In this document: positions 37,917 through 45,948 of the stretch, one piece after another
How positions within the stretch are numbered: the stretch's first letter is position 1
Layout: each line of letters begins with the position of its first letter
Source: a bacterium
GTDB taxonomy: Bacteria; Zhuqueibacterota; QNDG01; JAFGCO01
Assembly (NCBI GenBank): GCA_016930535.1
Contig: JAFGGN010000043.1
Coordinates: forward strand, 62,001-126,000
Direction: 5' to 3'
DNA length: 64,000 nt
Program-made: the position numbers and the translations under genes
Notes under the pieces: generated by a model
What the model was told of the DNA's origin: nothing
The model's input: only the letters and a program-made list of their open reading frames with translations
Databases searched by the model: none

Positions 37917-37958
37917 CATACACATCAATTCAAATGTATTTAATTCCGGAGGGCATTC

Positions 37959-39317
37959 ATGAGTAAAAAAATCATACTGACAGAAAAAGATATGCCGAAA
38001 GCCTGGTACAACATTCAGGCGGACCTTCCCAAACCATTGCCTCCCGTAATTCATCCGGGCACCGGCAAGCCGATCGGTCCGGATGATCTGGCGCCCCTGT
38101 TTCCGATGTCCCTGATTATGCAGGAAGTCAGTCAGGAGCGCTGGATTGATATACCCGAACCCATCCAGGATGTTTATAAAATCTGGCGTCCTTCACCCCT
38201 GGTGCGGGCCGAGCGATGGGAAAAAGCGCTGGATACTCCGGCTAAAATCTACTTCAAATGGGAAGGCCAGAGCCCTCCGGGAAGTCATAAACCCAACACA
38301 TCGGTTGCACAGGCTTTTTTCAATAAAGAAGCCGGTGTCAAGCGCATCACCACGGAAACCGGCGCAGGTCAATGGGGGAGTGCGCTGGCCTTTGCTTGCA
38401 ACCTGTTCAACATCGAATGCAAGGTATACATGGTGCGAATCAGTTATGATCAAAAGCCCTATCGCCGGCTGATGATGGAAACGTGGGGCGCCAAGTGCAT
38501 CCCGAGTCCGAGTACGGAGACCGCGGCAGGACAGGCCATCCTGGCTGAAAATCCCGATTCGCCGGGTTCACTGGGAATCGCGATCAGTGAAGCGGTTGAA
38601 GAAGCAGCCAAAAGGGATGATACCAAGTATGCGCTCGGCAGTGTGCTGAATCATGTCATGCTGCATCAGACCGTTCTCGGACTCGAAACTAAAAAACAGA
38701 TGGAGATCGCGGGTGATTATCCGGACATCATCATCGGATGCGCAGGCGGCGGATCCAATTTTGCAGGATTGATGCTCCCGTTCGCCAGAGACAAAATCGT
38801 GGACGGAAAGAAGATCAAGATTCTGGGTGTTGAACCGTGCGCCTGTCCGACCATGACGCGCGGGCTTTACCGGTACGATTTCGGTGACACTGCCTGCACC
38901 ACGCCTCTGTTGAAAATGCATACTTTGGGGCATGCGTTCATTCCGGCTCCGATTCATGCCGGAGGGCTCCGTTATCACGGCATGGCTCCCATTATATGTC
39001 ATCTTCTCGAACTCGGCATCATCGAGGCTGAAGCCTATCATCAGAATGCCTGTTTCGACGCGGCAATCAGTTTTTCCAGGGCCGAAGGACATATCATGGC
39101 GCCTGAAACATCGCATGCGGTCAAGGCTGCTATGGATGCGGCGCTTGAATGCAAGAAAACGGGCGAATCGAAGGTCATTCTGTTCAATGCCAGCGGTCAC
39201 GGTCATTTCGACATGTCATCCTACCAGAAGTACTTCGAAAATGCTTTGGAAGATTACGAATATCCCGAAGAGGAACTGAAGAAGGCGCTGAAAACATTGC
39301 CGAATATCGACGCCTGA
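37959..39317 (+). CDS. trpB2: Tryptophan synthase beta-like PLP enzyme, TrpB2 type
   Basis: A 452-residue pyridoxal-phosphate enzyme that condenses indole with serine to tryptophan. The longer N-terminus (about 70 extra residues before [11 protein letters not shown]) and overall length mark the TrpB2 group rather than TrpB1. The PLP lysine is Lys111 in PPGSHKPN. The phosphate-binding loop [11 protein letters not shown] lies near residue 261. The ATG follows a CGGAGG ribosome site. No trpA or other trp genes are present, which fits TrpB2 proteins that act alone, possibly for indole salvage. A terminator follows. Confidence 0.93.
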   Translation: MSKKIILTEKDMPKAWYNIQADLPKPLPPVIHPGTGKPIGPDDLAPLFPMSLIMQEVSQERWIDIPEPIQDVYKIWRPSPLVRAERWEKALDTPAKIYFKWEGQSPPGSHKPNTSVAQAFFNKEAGVKRITTETGAGQWGSALAFACNLFNIECKVYMVRISYDQKPYRRLMMETWGAKCIPSPSTETAAGQAILAENPDSPGSLGIAISEAVEEAAKRDDTKYALGSVLNHVMLHQTVLGLETKKQMEIAGDYPDIIIGCAGGGSNFAGLMLPFARDKIVDGKKIKILGVEPCACPTMTRGLYRYDFGDTACTTPLLKMHTLGHAFIPAPIHAGGLRYHGMAPIICHLLELGIIEAEAYHQNACFDAAISFSRAEGHIMAPETSHAVKAAMDAALECKKTGESKVILFNASGHGHFDMSSYQKYFENALEDYEYPEEELKKALKTLPNIDA

Positions 39318-39341
39318 ACGAAAGAAAACATATAAAACCCG

Positions 39342-39380
39342 GGGGCTGTTTCACAGAAGATTCAGCCCCTTTCTTATTTA
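39342..39380 (+). terminator. Intrinsic terminator after trpB2
   Basis: Seven-base arms GGGGCTG (39342-39348) and CAGCCCC (39363-39369) with a 14-base loop, followed by TTTCTTATTTATT. It lies immediately before the DUF1848 gene. Confidence 0.85.
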
Positions 39381-39389
39381 TTATCTGCC

Positions 39390-40241
39390 ATGAAATCCGC
39401 TCAGAAAATGGTTATCTCGGTCAGCAGGAGAACCGAGATGGCCGGATTCTTTTCCGGCCGCATGATTGAATTCCTGAAGAAGCGCCTTCCCCCGGAGAAG
39501 GTCCACTCCATTGTCATATGGACCAAGACACCCGGCCGTATCCTCAAAAACCGGCAATTGCTTGCCGTTCTGCGTTCCTATGATCAATGCTTTTTCCATG
39601 TCACCATATCCGGTATGGGAGGCACTTTTCTCGAGCCCGGCATACCAGGAAGTATGGACTCACTCCACGCATTAAGTCAACTCACAGAATTTACCGGTCA
39701 CAGCGGGCGGATTCGTGTCCGGTTCGATCCGATTGTCCATCTGAGGCTTCCGGACGGCCGGGTCTATTCGAATATCGACCTGTTTCCGGTCATCGGCATG
39801 CACGTGAAAAATACTGGCTTGAACAATCTCATTGTCAGCTGGATGGAACCGTACCCGAAGGTGCTCTCACGCCTGAAGAAACGCAAGATCACACCGGTCG
39901 ATCTATCCGAAGGGCAGCTCGAAGAGGAAAAAAATAATTTGCTGAATACGGCAAATGATCTGAAAATCGACCTGGCCGGGTGCTGCGTTCCGGGCTGGCC
40001 GGTTTCCCGGTGTATCGACGGCACTATCTTAACCGCGCTTCATCCGGGACGCCTGGAGGCATCGATCCAAAAAGCGGGCGCACAGCGAATCCGGTGCGGC
40101 TGCACGAAAAGCTGGGATATCGGCTGGTATTATCCCTGTCCGGGCGGATGCATTTACTGCTATGCAAATCCGCTTGTTCATGGAGAGTTGAAAGGGAACG
40201 ATCCTGTTGCTGAAAAAGAGCATCTGCTGGAATGGACCTGA
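39390..40241 (+). CDS. DUF1848 family protein
   Basis: A 283-residue protein of a widespread uncharacterised family. It has the family opening MVISVSRRTEMAGFFSGRMI near residues 8-27. A TIM-barrel-like middle follows, with IVIWTKTPGRIL and RVRFDPIVHLRLPDG. The C-terminal cysteine cluster CGCTKSWDIGWYYPCPGG then CIYCYANP (about 236-262) resembles an iron-sulfur ligand set. Start choice: ATG 39390 or ATG 39408, both plausible; no strong ribosome site. The family is often linked to radical-SAM-like enzymes, but the reaction is unknown. It converges on nadE. Confidence 0.87.
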   Translation: MKSAQKMVISVSRRTEMAGFFSGRMIEFLKKRLPPEKVHSIVIWTKTPGRILKNRQLLAVLRSYDQCFFHVTISGMGGTFLEPGIPGSMDSLHALSQLTEFTGHSGRIRVRFDPIVHLRLPDGRVYSNIDLFPVIGMHVKNTGLNNLIVSWMEPYPKVLSRLKKRKITPVDLSEGQLEEEKNNLLNTANDLKIDLAGCCVPGWPVSRCIDGTILTALHPGRLEASIQKAGAQRIRCGCTKSWDIGWYYPCPGGCIYCYANPLVHGELKGNDPVAEKEHLLEWT

Positions 40242-40294
40242 TCCCGTATATGACCGGTGATTGATCAAATGCGCTGAATAAAGATTAACGGCGG

Positions 40295-41959
40295 TTATTT
40301 TTCACCGGTTCCCGAAAAAAATCCATGTTTGGCGGAAACGGGAATGCGGCGCCCCATACCGAAGGCCTTGGATGTCACTTTTAACGCAGGTGCCGCCTGA
40401 CGGCGTTTGTACTCATTTTTCGCAATGGTCTGTATCACCCATTTTACCACGGATTCATCATAGCCACGGGAAACGATCTCCTGAAATCCCAGCATGCGGT
40501 CTACGTACAGTTCAATGATGGCATCGAGAATATCATAGTCGGGAAGTGTATCCTGATCTGTCTGTCCGGGTTTCAGCTCAGCCGAGGGCGGTTTGGACAA
40601 AATACGGTCCGGTATAAGCGGTTTTTCCGAATTGATCCACTTGGCAAGCTGATAGACCATGGTTTTAGGCACATCGCCGATCACGCTCAGGCCTCCGCTC
40701 ATGTCCCCGTACATGGTACAGTATCCCACGGACAATTCACTTTTGTTGCCAGTAGCCAGCGTCAGTGCATGGAATTTATTCGCAAGCGCCATGAGAATAT
40801 TGCCCCGGATACGGGCCTGAAGATTTTCCTCCGTTATATCCTCACAGGTTCCGGTAAAATGCGGCTGCAGTGCACGGATGGTGACATGGTAGATATCGGC
40901 AATCGGAATAATTTTCAGATTGATGCCCAGATTTTCCGCAAGGGTGCAGGCGTCCTGAACACTGTGTTCGGATGAGTACATGGACGGCATGGCAACGCCG
41001 ATGACGTGCTCCGGACCCAGTGTGTGCGTTGCGATGCAGGCGACCAGGGTACTGTCGATCCCTCCGGAAAGTCCGATCACGACATCGGAAAAACCGCATT
41101 TGCGGAGATAATCACCCAGCCCGAGACACAATGCCTCATAGACGGATGCAATGGGGTCCATCGCGGAAAATGATTGTCCCATGCCGTTGTCGAGATCCAC
41201 TGTCGCCGTATATTCGGCAAAGCCCGGAAAGAAAAAACTCGGTTTTCCGGTTTTATTAAGAACCATGGAACTGCCGTCGAAAATCAGTTCATCATGGGCA
41301 CCGACCTGGTTTACGAGAACAAACGGAATTTTATACTTATCCGCATGCCTGCGCATCAACCGGTAACGGATATCATCCTTTCCCATATGAAAAGGGGAGG
41401 CGGAGAGATTCAGTATCAATGTGGCGCCGCGGTCGATGAGCTGATAGACGGGATCGATATGATACCGTGCATTGATATGTCCGTCCGGATCGGCCCAGGC
41501 GTCCTCACAGATACTGATTCCGATTTTATGCGTTTTCCACTCATAAATATCATAAGAATCAGACGGATCGAAATAGCGGGCCTCGTCAAACACATCGTAT
41601 GTGGGCAGCAGGGATTTGGATTGTCTGAATACGATTTGACCATTGTTGATGACCACTGCGGCATTGTCGAGACCGTTCCCGTGAGGGCGTTGGTTCTGCA
41701 TGATCGTTCCGACAACGATTAAAAGGCCCGGATAATGGACAGAATCACGAACAAGCTCGTCCAGGGCCGATTGCGCACGCTCACGGAAATCCTCTCTTTC
41801 AAGAAAGTCCCGCGGCGGATAACCCGTGATGAACATTTCAGGAAAACAGATCAGGTCCGACCGGTCATGAAGAGCTGTATTCATGGCTGCTTTTGCTTTC
41901 CGCAGGTTACCCGAAAAATCACCGATTGTCGGATTGAGTTGGGCCAAAGTAATCTTCAA
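40295..41959 (-). CDS. nadE: Glutamine-dependent NAD+ synthetase
   Basis: Amidates deamido-NAD to NAD using glutamine ammonia. The 554-residue protein joins an N-terminal nitrilase-type glutaminase, with Glu41 (FPEMFITGYPP), Lys115 (RQSKSLLP) and Cys151 (ISICEDAW), to a C-terminal synthetase. The synthetase P-loop is GLSGGIDST at about residues 296-304. The start is TTG at 41959, seven bases after AAGGA; the N-terminus MKITLAQLNPTIGDF is correct for the family. It is a single-gene unit, divergent from the POT transporter. Confidence 0.95.
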   Translation of the reverse strand: MKITLAQLNPTIGDFSGNLRKAKAAMNTALHDRSDLICFPEMFITGYPPRDFLEREDFRERAQSALDELVRDSVHYPGLLIVVGTIMQNQRPHGNGLDNAAVVINNGQIVFRQSKSLLPTYDVFDEARYFDPSDSYDIYEWKTHKIGISICEDAWADPDGHINARYHIDPVYQLIDRGATLILNLSASPFHMGKDDIRYRLMRRHADKYKIPFVLVNQVGAHDELIFDGSSMVLNKTGKPSFFFPGFAEYTATVDLDNGMGQSFSAMDPIASVYEALCLGLGDYLRKCGFSDVVIGLSGGIDSTLVACIATHTLGPEHVIGVAMPSMYSSEHSVQDACTLAENLGINLKIIPIADIYHVTIRALQPHFTGTCEDITEENLQARIRGNILMALANKFHALTLATGNKSELSVGYCTMYGDMSGGLSVIGDVPKTMVYQLAKWINSEKPLIPDRILSKPPSAELKPGQTDQDTLPDYDILDAIIELYVDRMLGFQEIVSRGYDESVVKWVIQTIAKNEYKRRQAAPALKVTSKAFGMGRRIPVSAKHGFFSGTGEK

Positions 41960-42047
41960 ATCTGTGTCCTTTCTCCATTGACAGGCATATGCAAATTTAC
42001 ATCTTCAAGTGCAAGATGCAAGCACATTTTCAATTTATATTGGCATT

Positions 42048-42075
42048 TTGAAATTATAGTTCTTAACTTTTTAAT
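42048..42075 (+). promoter_or_regulatory. Promoter of the POT-family transporter gene
   Basis: TTGAAA (42048-42053) and TTTAAT (42070-42075) with 16 bases between, each matching five of six consensus bases. The ATG lies 32 bases downstream behind GAGGAGG. Confidence 0.55.
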
Positions 42076-42106
42076 GAGAGTGATCTGTTAAACAGAGGAG
42101 GCGTTC

Positions 42107-43873
42107 ATGAATGCCGGTGCAGGAAAAAAAGGAATAAAATCATTCCCCGGCCAGTTCTGGCTGGTGATTCTTTTTGAATTTATCGAAAGGGGATCATACT
42201 ATGGAATGATGAGTGTGCTGTCCGTATATCTGACGGATATTCTGTTCATCAGCAAAGAAAGTGTGGGGTTGATCAAGGGCACCATACAACCGATACTCTA
42301 TTTTCTGCCGATAATCAGCGGAGCGCTTGCAGACCGTTTCGGATTCCGAAAAACACTGACAGTCGCCTTCGCACTGATGGGCGGGGGATATTTCCTTACA
42401 GCACAGGTGAGCACATACACACCGGTATTCCTGGCACTTTGTTTTATGGCGCTCGGAGCAGGTACATTCAAACCCATCATTTCCGGGTCCATTGCACGGC
42501 TCACGACCAAGGAGCAGAGTTCCATGGGATTTGGTATTTATTACTGGTCCATCAATTTCGGAGCGTTTCTATTTCCCCTCATTCTTGTGCCCCTTTTAAA
42601 AAAGGTACCCAGCACGCCGGAATGGAAATGGGTCATACTTGCTGCAGCCATAGGAACCGGTATCATGATTTTACCGACAATGCTGTTTTTTAAAGAGCCG
42701 CCAAAACCCAAAGCGGCGAAGGATGCCAAAACCACGAATCTTATTCAGACGCTGGCCAATGCATTTGAAATCATCTACAGTCCGTTCGTTCTCATATTCA
42801 GGCTTCAGAAAAAAACGAAGTCAATAGTCATTTCGATCATGTCCCTCCTCACATTGTACGGGATCATGGTCTATATGAAAAACAGCAATTTTATTGTGCT
42901 GTTCTTCTCGATTTTGTTCTGGTCCAGTCAGGCGATTCTGGGATTGCGATCCTTTGGAAAAAAATCGGAATCGCGATCCTGGCTGATCACCGTATTTTTT
43001 CTGGGTCTGATGGGAATCATATGGACATTGACAGGTCTATCAGTTTTTACCAAAATCGTCAGTTCGGTGATTGCATCGACAGTGCTGGCTCTCTTTATCA
43101 TCGAGATCAGGGAACTCCCGAAGTTCCGGGATCATTTTCAGTTTCTTCTCCTGATCGCCATTTATTCCGGATTCTGGATCCTTTATTTTCAGATGTTCGA
43201 TTCCGTGCTGTGGTATGTGAAGGATTTTGTCGATGCCTCCTCACTGAATCGAATGGTCAATGCATATCTGATGCCCCTGATCAATTATGCGGGAATTGGA
43301 TTTGTCATGGGTAAAAATGCCTGTATTTTATTTCTTGACCAGCTGTTTCACTGGCAGATACCGGTATCGGGGTTCAAGTGGTTTGTCTGGCATTTCGATG
43401 TCGAGCATGTGACCGTGATCAATGCCGGAACCATCATCCTGTTGCAGCTCATTATTTCAAGCATCGTTAAAAAAACAAAGGCGCTGCCCACCATGATGAC
43501 AGGAATTGCCATGGGAACAATCGGCATGGCCATACTGGCGATCAATACAAGTATCTGGGTTTTCATGGCGGGAATCGTCATTTTCTCCATCGGTGAAATG
43601 ACGGCCCATCCCAAATTTATCAGCTATGTCGGCCAGACCGCCCCAAAAGAGAGGCTTGCCACGTATATGGGGTATATTTTTCTTTATGGCGTGATTGGTT
43701 CCAGTATCGGGGCGCCGCTGGGGGCCAAATTATACGTCCATTTTGTGGACAATCTAGGACAGCCCAGAATTCTCTGGATCATTTTCAGCGGTATTGGCGT
43801 AGTGACATTGGCTGGTCTGGCTATTTTCAATCGCTGGACTCAAACAAAAAGCCTGTCAAAAGCAAAACAATAA
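42107..43873 (+). CDS. POT/PTR-like major facilitator transporter
   Basis: A 588-residue integral membrane protein with about 12-14 hydrophobic segments. The first segment holds LFEFIERGSYYGMMSVLSVY, very close to the ExxER-type signature of proton-coupled oligopeptide transporters. GALADRFGFRKT is the MFS loop 2-3 motif. The central loop (about residues 200-215, KEPPKPKAAKDAKT) is cytoplasmic, followed by extra helices as in bacterial POT proteins. Di/tripeptides are the likely substrates, but other POT substrates are possible. A bidirectional terminator separates it from the M56-M23 gene. Confidence 0.85.
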   Translation: MNAGAGKKGIKSFPGQFWLVILFEFIERGSYYGMMSVLSVYLTDILFISKESVGLIKGTIQPILYFLPIISGALADRFGFRKTLTVAFALMGGGYFLTAQVSTYTPVFLALCFMALGAGTFKPIISGSIARLTTKEQSSMGFGIYYWSINFGAFLFPLILVPLLKKVPSTPEWKWVILAAAIGTGIMILPTMLFFKEPPKPKAAKDAKTTNLIQTLANAFEIIYSPFVLIFRLQKKTKSIVISIMSLLTLYGIMVYMKNSNFIVLFFSILFWSSQAILGLRSFGKKSESRSWLITVFFLGLMGIIWTLTGLSVFTKIVSSVIASTVLALFIIEIRELPKFRDHFQFLLLIAIYSGFWILYFQMFDSVLWYVKDFVDASSLNRMVNAYLMPLINYAGIGFVMGKNACILFLDQLFHWQIPVSGFKWFVWHFDVEHVTVINAGTIILLQLIISSIVKKTKALPTMMTGIAMGTIGMAILAINTSIWVFMAGIVIFSIGEMTAHPKFISYVGQTAPKERLATYMGYIFLYGVIGSSIGAPLGAKLYVHFVDNLGQPRILWIIFSGIGVVTLAGLAIFNRWTQTKSLSKAKQ

Positions 43874-43877
43874 AAAT

Positions 43878-43908
43878 GGGGCCGGCATTTGAGCCGGCCC
43901 TTTGATTT
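43878..43908. terminator. Bidirectional intrinsic terminator
   Basis: Eight-base arms GGGCCGGC (43879-43886) and GCCGGCCC (43893-43900) with a six-base loop. TTTGATTTTC follows on the plus strand and ATTTTTATTG on the minus strand. It serves both convergent genes. Confidence 0.88.
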
Positions 43909-45405
43909 TCAGAATTGAATAAAATTTTCCGGATTCACCGGCTGATTATTTTCACGAATTTCAAAATGGAGATGGGGGCCGGTTGATTTTCCTGTACTGC
44001 CGATCCTGCCGATCATAAAGCCCTGCTTCACATGCTGGTTGTTTTTGACGAGTACTGTATCCATATGCGCATACCAGGACTCATATCCGTTTTCATGCCG
44101 GATAATCACATGATTTCCATATCCGGATCTGAGCATTGCCGAATCGTTGACAATGGCCACAAGTCCGTTTGCTGCAGCATAGACCGGGGTTCCCCGTTTA
44201 TGTGCAAGATCGACGCCCCTATGCATACGCATGATGTTTTTGTTCAGCGGATGTTCCATCATTCCAAACGGTGCCGTTATTTTTGCATTTTCACAGGGAG
44301 ACCGGAATGTCATTGGTTCCGATCCGGATTTTTCATCCTGTGTGACCTGGGCCGGCTCGGTGCTTTGAATCTGCATAGGCAGAATGAAAACGATGGATAA
44401 AACGAATGCGCCTGTAAAAAATAAGATTCCCTTTCTTTTTATGGGACGCGATGTGTAAATGTGAGCCAACCGTTCTGCAAGACGCTTTTTATAATGAATA
44501 AATGCGGGTTCCATGCGTACCTCCTTATGCTTCTGACTTGATTTGACCAGTAACATCAGACTTTGTATATATTGATCTCGCGAGAATCCATGATACTTGA
44601 CCACCCCGTCGTCCGCCGCACATTCCCTGTATGTATTCAATTGACCGGAAGCCCACCATATGCCAGGATGAAAAAAATAAACAATTTCCAGTGCCGCCTG
44701 AACATGAATCCAGAAATTGTCTCCATGACGAACATGGGCCAATTCATGTGCAATTATGGATTCAATTACGTTCAGATTCTCCGGATTCAATGTGGAAGCG
44801 GGAAGTATGATACAGGGATGTAAAATCCCGGACACGAACGGGGAAATCCGCTCGGTCGTCGACAATAACCGCACGGTTCGGCGTATATGAAAACGACGCA
44901 TCCAACGGTCAGCGATCCGGTGTATTTTCGGATCATGAATAACGGCTGAGTTCCTGATCAATCGTCTGTAATATTGATGTGTATGATTATATTTCGTCAG
45001 ACACATGATGACGCCCGTCATCCATAAACCGAAAAGGACCGGAATGAGGATTGCATTGAAAAAAGGTCCGTTCGATAAGGTTTTTCCATTCATCTGATCG
45101 AATACTTCAGATGATTCCTGATGAAGCCTGTAATCAATGTCTTCCGTCGTATGGTGTCCGGAAGTGGAAAGACGGATGCAAGTCTGGCGCATACTCCATG
45201 GTGCGGCATAATCCGGAGGAAGAACAAGACGAATCCAGAAAAGAAGAAGCAGTGTTGTTTTGTAATAAACGGATGATCTTTGCATGAAACGAAGAAGGAG
45301 CATGACCGGAATAAGGATCAGGCTTGAATAAAAAAACTGACGAAAAAGAAAATGGATCACGGACAATGCGAGCCCTGAATACAGTGTATGGAGCATGGCA
45401 ATCAT
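43909..45405 (-). CDS. BlaR1-like M56 membrane metalloprotease fused to an M23 (LytM) peptidase domain
   Basis: A 498-residue fusion. Residues 1-345 form an M56 membrane protease with transmembrane segments at about 8-40, 50-63, 117-137 and 327-344. Its zinc site is HELAH (220-224) with Glu261 in RECAADDG. After the last segment comes a short linker, then a complete M23/LytM domain (about 370-495). Its expected zinc and catalytic residues are all present: His395 and Asp399 (HRGVDL), His447 (WYAHMDT) and His478-Leu-His480 (GPHLHFEI). In BlaR1 this position holds the penicillin-binding sensor, so the M23 domain should face the periplasm. The start overlaps the BlaI-type repressor stop (ATGA). 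Probable role: sensing or cutting peptidoglycan and signalling to the repressor. Function is inferred. Confidence 0.9.
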   Translation of the reverse strand: MIAMLHTLYSGLALSVIHFLFRQFFYSSLILIPVMLLLRFMQRSSVYYKTTLLLLFWIRLVLPPDYAAPWSMRQTCIRLSTSGHHTTEDIDYRLHQESSEVFDQMNGKTLSNGPFFNAILIPVLFGLWMTGVIMCLTKYNHTHQYYRRLIRNSAVIHDPKIHRIADRWMRRFHIRRTVRLLSTTERISPFVSGILHPCIILPASTLNPENLNVIESIIAHELAHVRHGDNFWIHVQAALEIVYFFHPGIWWASGQLNTYRECAADDGVVKYHGFSRDQYIQSLMLLVKSSQKHKEVRMEPAFIHYKKRLAERLAHIYTSRPIKRKGILFFTGAFVLSIVFILPMQIQSTEPAQVTQDEKSGSEPMTFRSPCENAKITAPFGMMEHPLNKNIMRMHRGVDLAHKRGTPVYAAANGLVAIVNDSAMLRSGYGNHVIIRHENGYESWYAHMDTVLVKNNQHVKQGFMIGRIGSTGKSTGPHLHFEIRENNQPVNPENFIQF

Positions 45406-45785
45406 GACCGCTCCTTTTTCTGAAATGTTTCGAGAATTTCTTCCAGCTCATCAATTTCTTCAGGTGTCAGTGTCTGGTTGTCTGACAGCATTGAAACCAC
45501 CGTTGCAGTATCAAGCTCAAGAATCCGGTCCGCGAAAAACTGTACGAACCGGGCAAGACCCTTCGGCCGGGAAATCAGGGCGCGATACAAATAGACACCA
45601 TGAAAAGATTCTCTGGACAATAAGTTCTTTTCTGTCATACGATCCATAATGGTTTTTGTGGTCGTGTAAGCCCAATGATAAATCGGCTGAACGGCATCAT
45701 GCACTTCCCGAACGGACTGCCGGCCGTTTTTCCAAAGAATCCGTAGGATATCATACTCGTTTTTAGATAATTCAGGAAGATCCAT
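45402..45785 (-). CDS. BlaI/MecI/CopY-family transcriptional repressor
   Basis: A 127-residue winged-helix repressor. The N-terminal domain contains LSKNEYDILRILWKNGRQSV and VHDAVQPIYHWAYTTTKTIM, the BlaI recognition-helix block; the C-terminal part is the dimerisation helix. I start at ATG 45785, eight bases after GGAG; the longer frame from TTG 45803 is unlikely. In BlaI systems the repressor is cleaved when the partner M56 protease is activated. Here that partner is the next gene, overlapping by four bases. A matching operator lies 26 bases upstream. Confidence 0.93.
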   Translation of the reverse strand: MDLPELSKNEYDILRILWKNGRQSVREVHDAVQPIYHWAYTTTKTIMDRMTEKNLLSRESFHGVYLYRALISRPKGLARFVQFFADRILELDTATVVSMLSDNQTLTPEEIDELEEILETFQKKERS

Positions 45786-45810
45786 CACAGTGACTCCGAT
45801 CAAACAGAAC

Positions 45811-45837
45811 TACTACATTGTAGTAATGATGCTACAA
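45811..45837. promoter_or_regulatory. BlaI-type operator
   Basis: TACTACATTGTAGTA (45811-45825) is a perfect palindrome with seven-base arms around a central T. Overlapping it, TTGTAG (45818-45823) and CTACAA (45832-45837) form a second dyad with eight bases between. The TACA/TGTA cores are those recognised by BlaI/MecI proteins. The site lies between the -10 and the repressor start, so binding would block transcription. Confidence 0.85.
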
Positions 45838-45863
45838 TATAAAAATTATTTTTGATTTGTCAA
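45836..45863 (-). promoter_or_regulatory. Promoter of the BlaI-M56/M23 operon
   Basis: On the minus strand, a perfect TTGACA (45863-45858) and TATATT (45841-45836) are spaced by 16 bases. The operator overlaps the end of the -10. A strong promoter under repression is the natural reading. Confidence 0.8.
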
Positions 45864-45882
45864 GACATTTTTTAAAACACAT

Positions 45883-45911
45883 TTGTTTTTTTCAATAAGG
45901 TATCGTAAAAT
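45883..45911 (+). promoter_or_regulatory. Possible promoter of the M16-patatin pair
   Basis: TTGTTT (45883-45888) and TAAAAT (45906-45911) are spaced by 17 bases, 38 bases before the ATG. The -10 is good and the -35 weak. It is about 57 bases from the BlaI-type operator, so direct BlaI control is uncertain. Confidence 0.4.
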
Positions 45912-45948
45912 GAGGTTACATAATCCTCAATCTGGAAAGGAGAATCTG

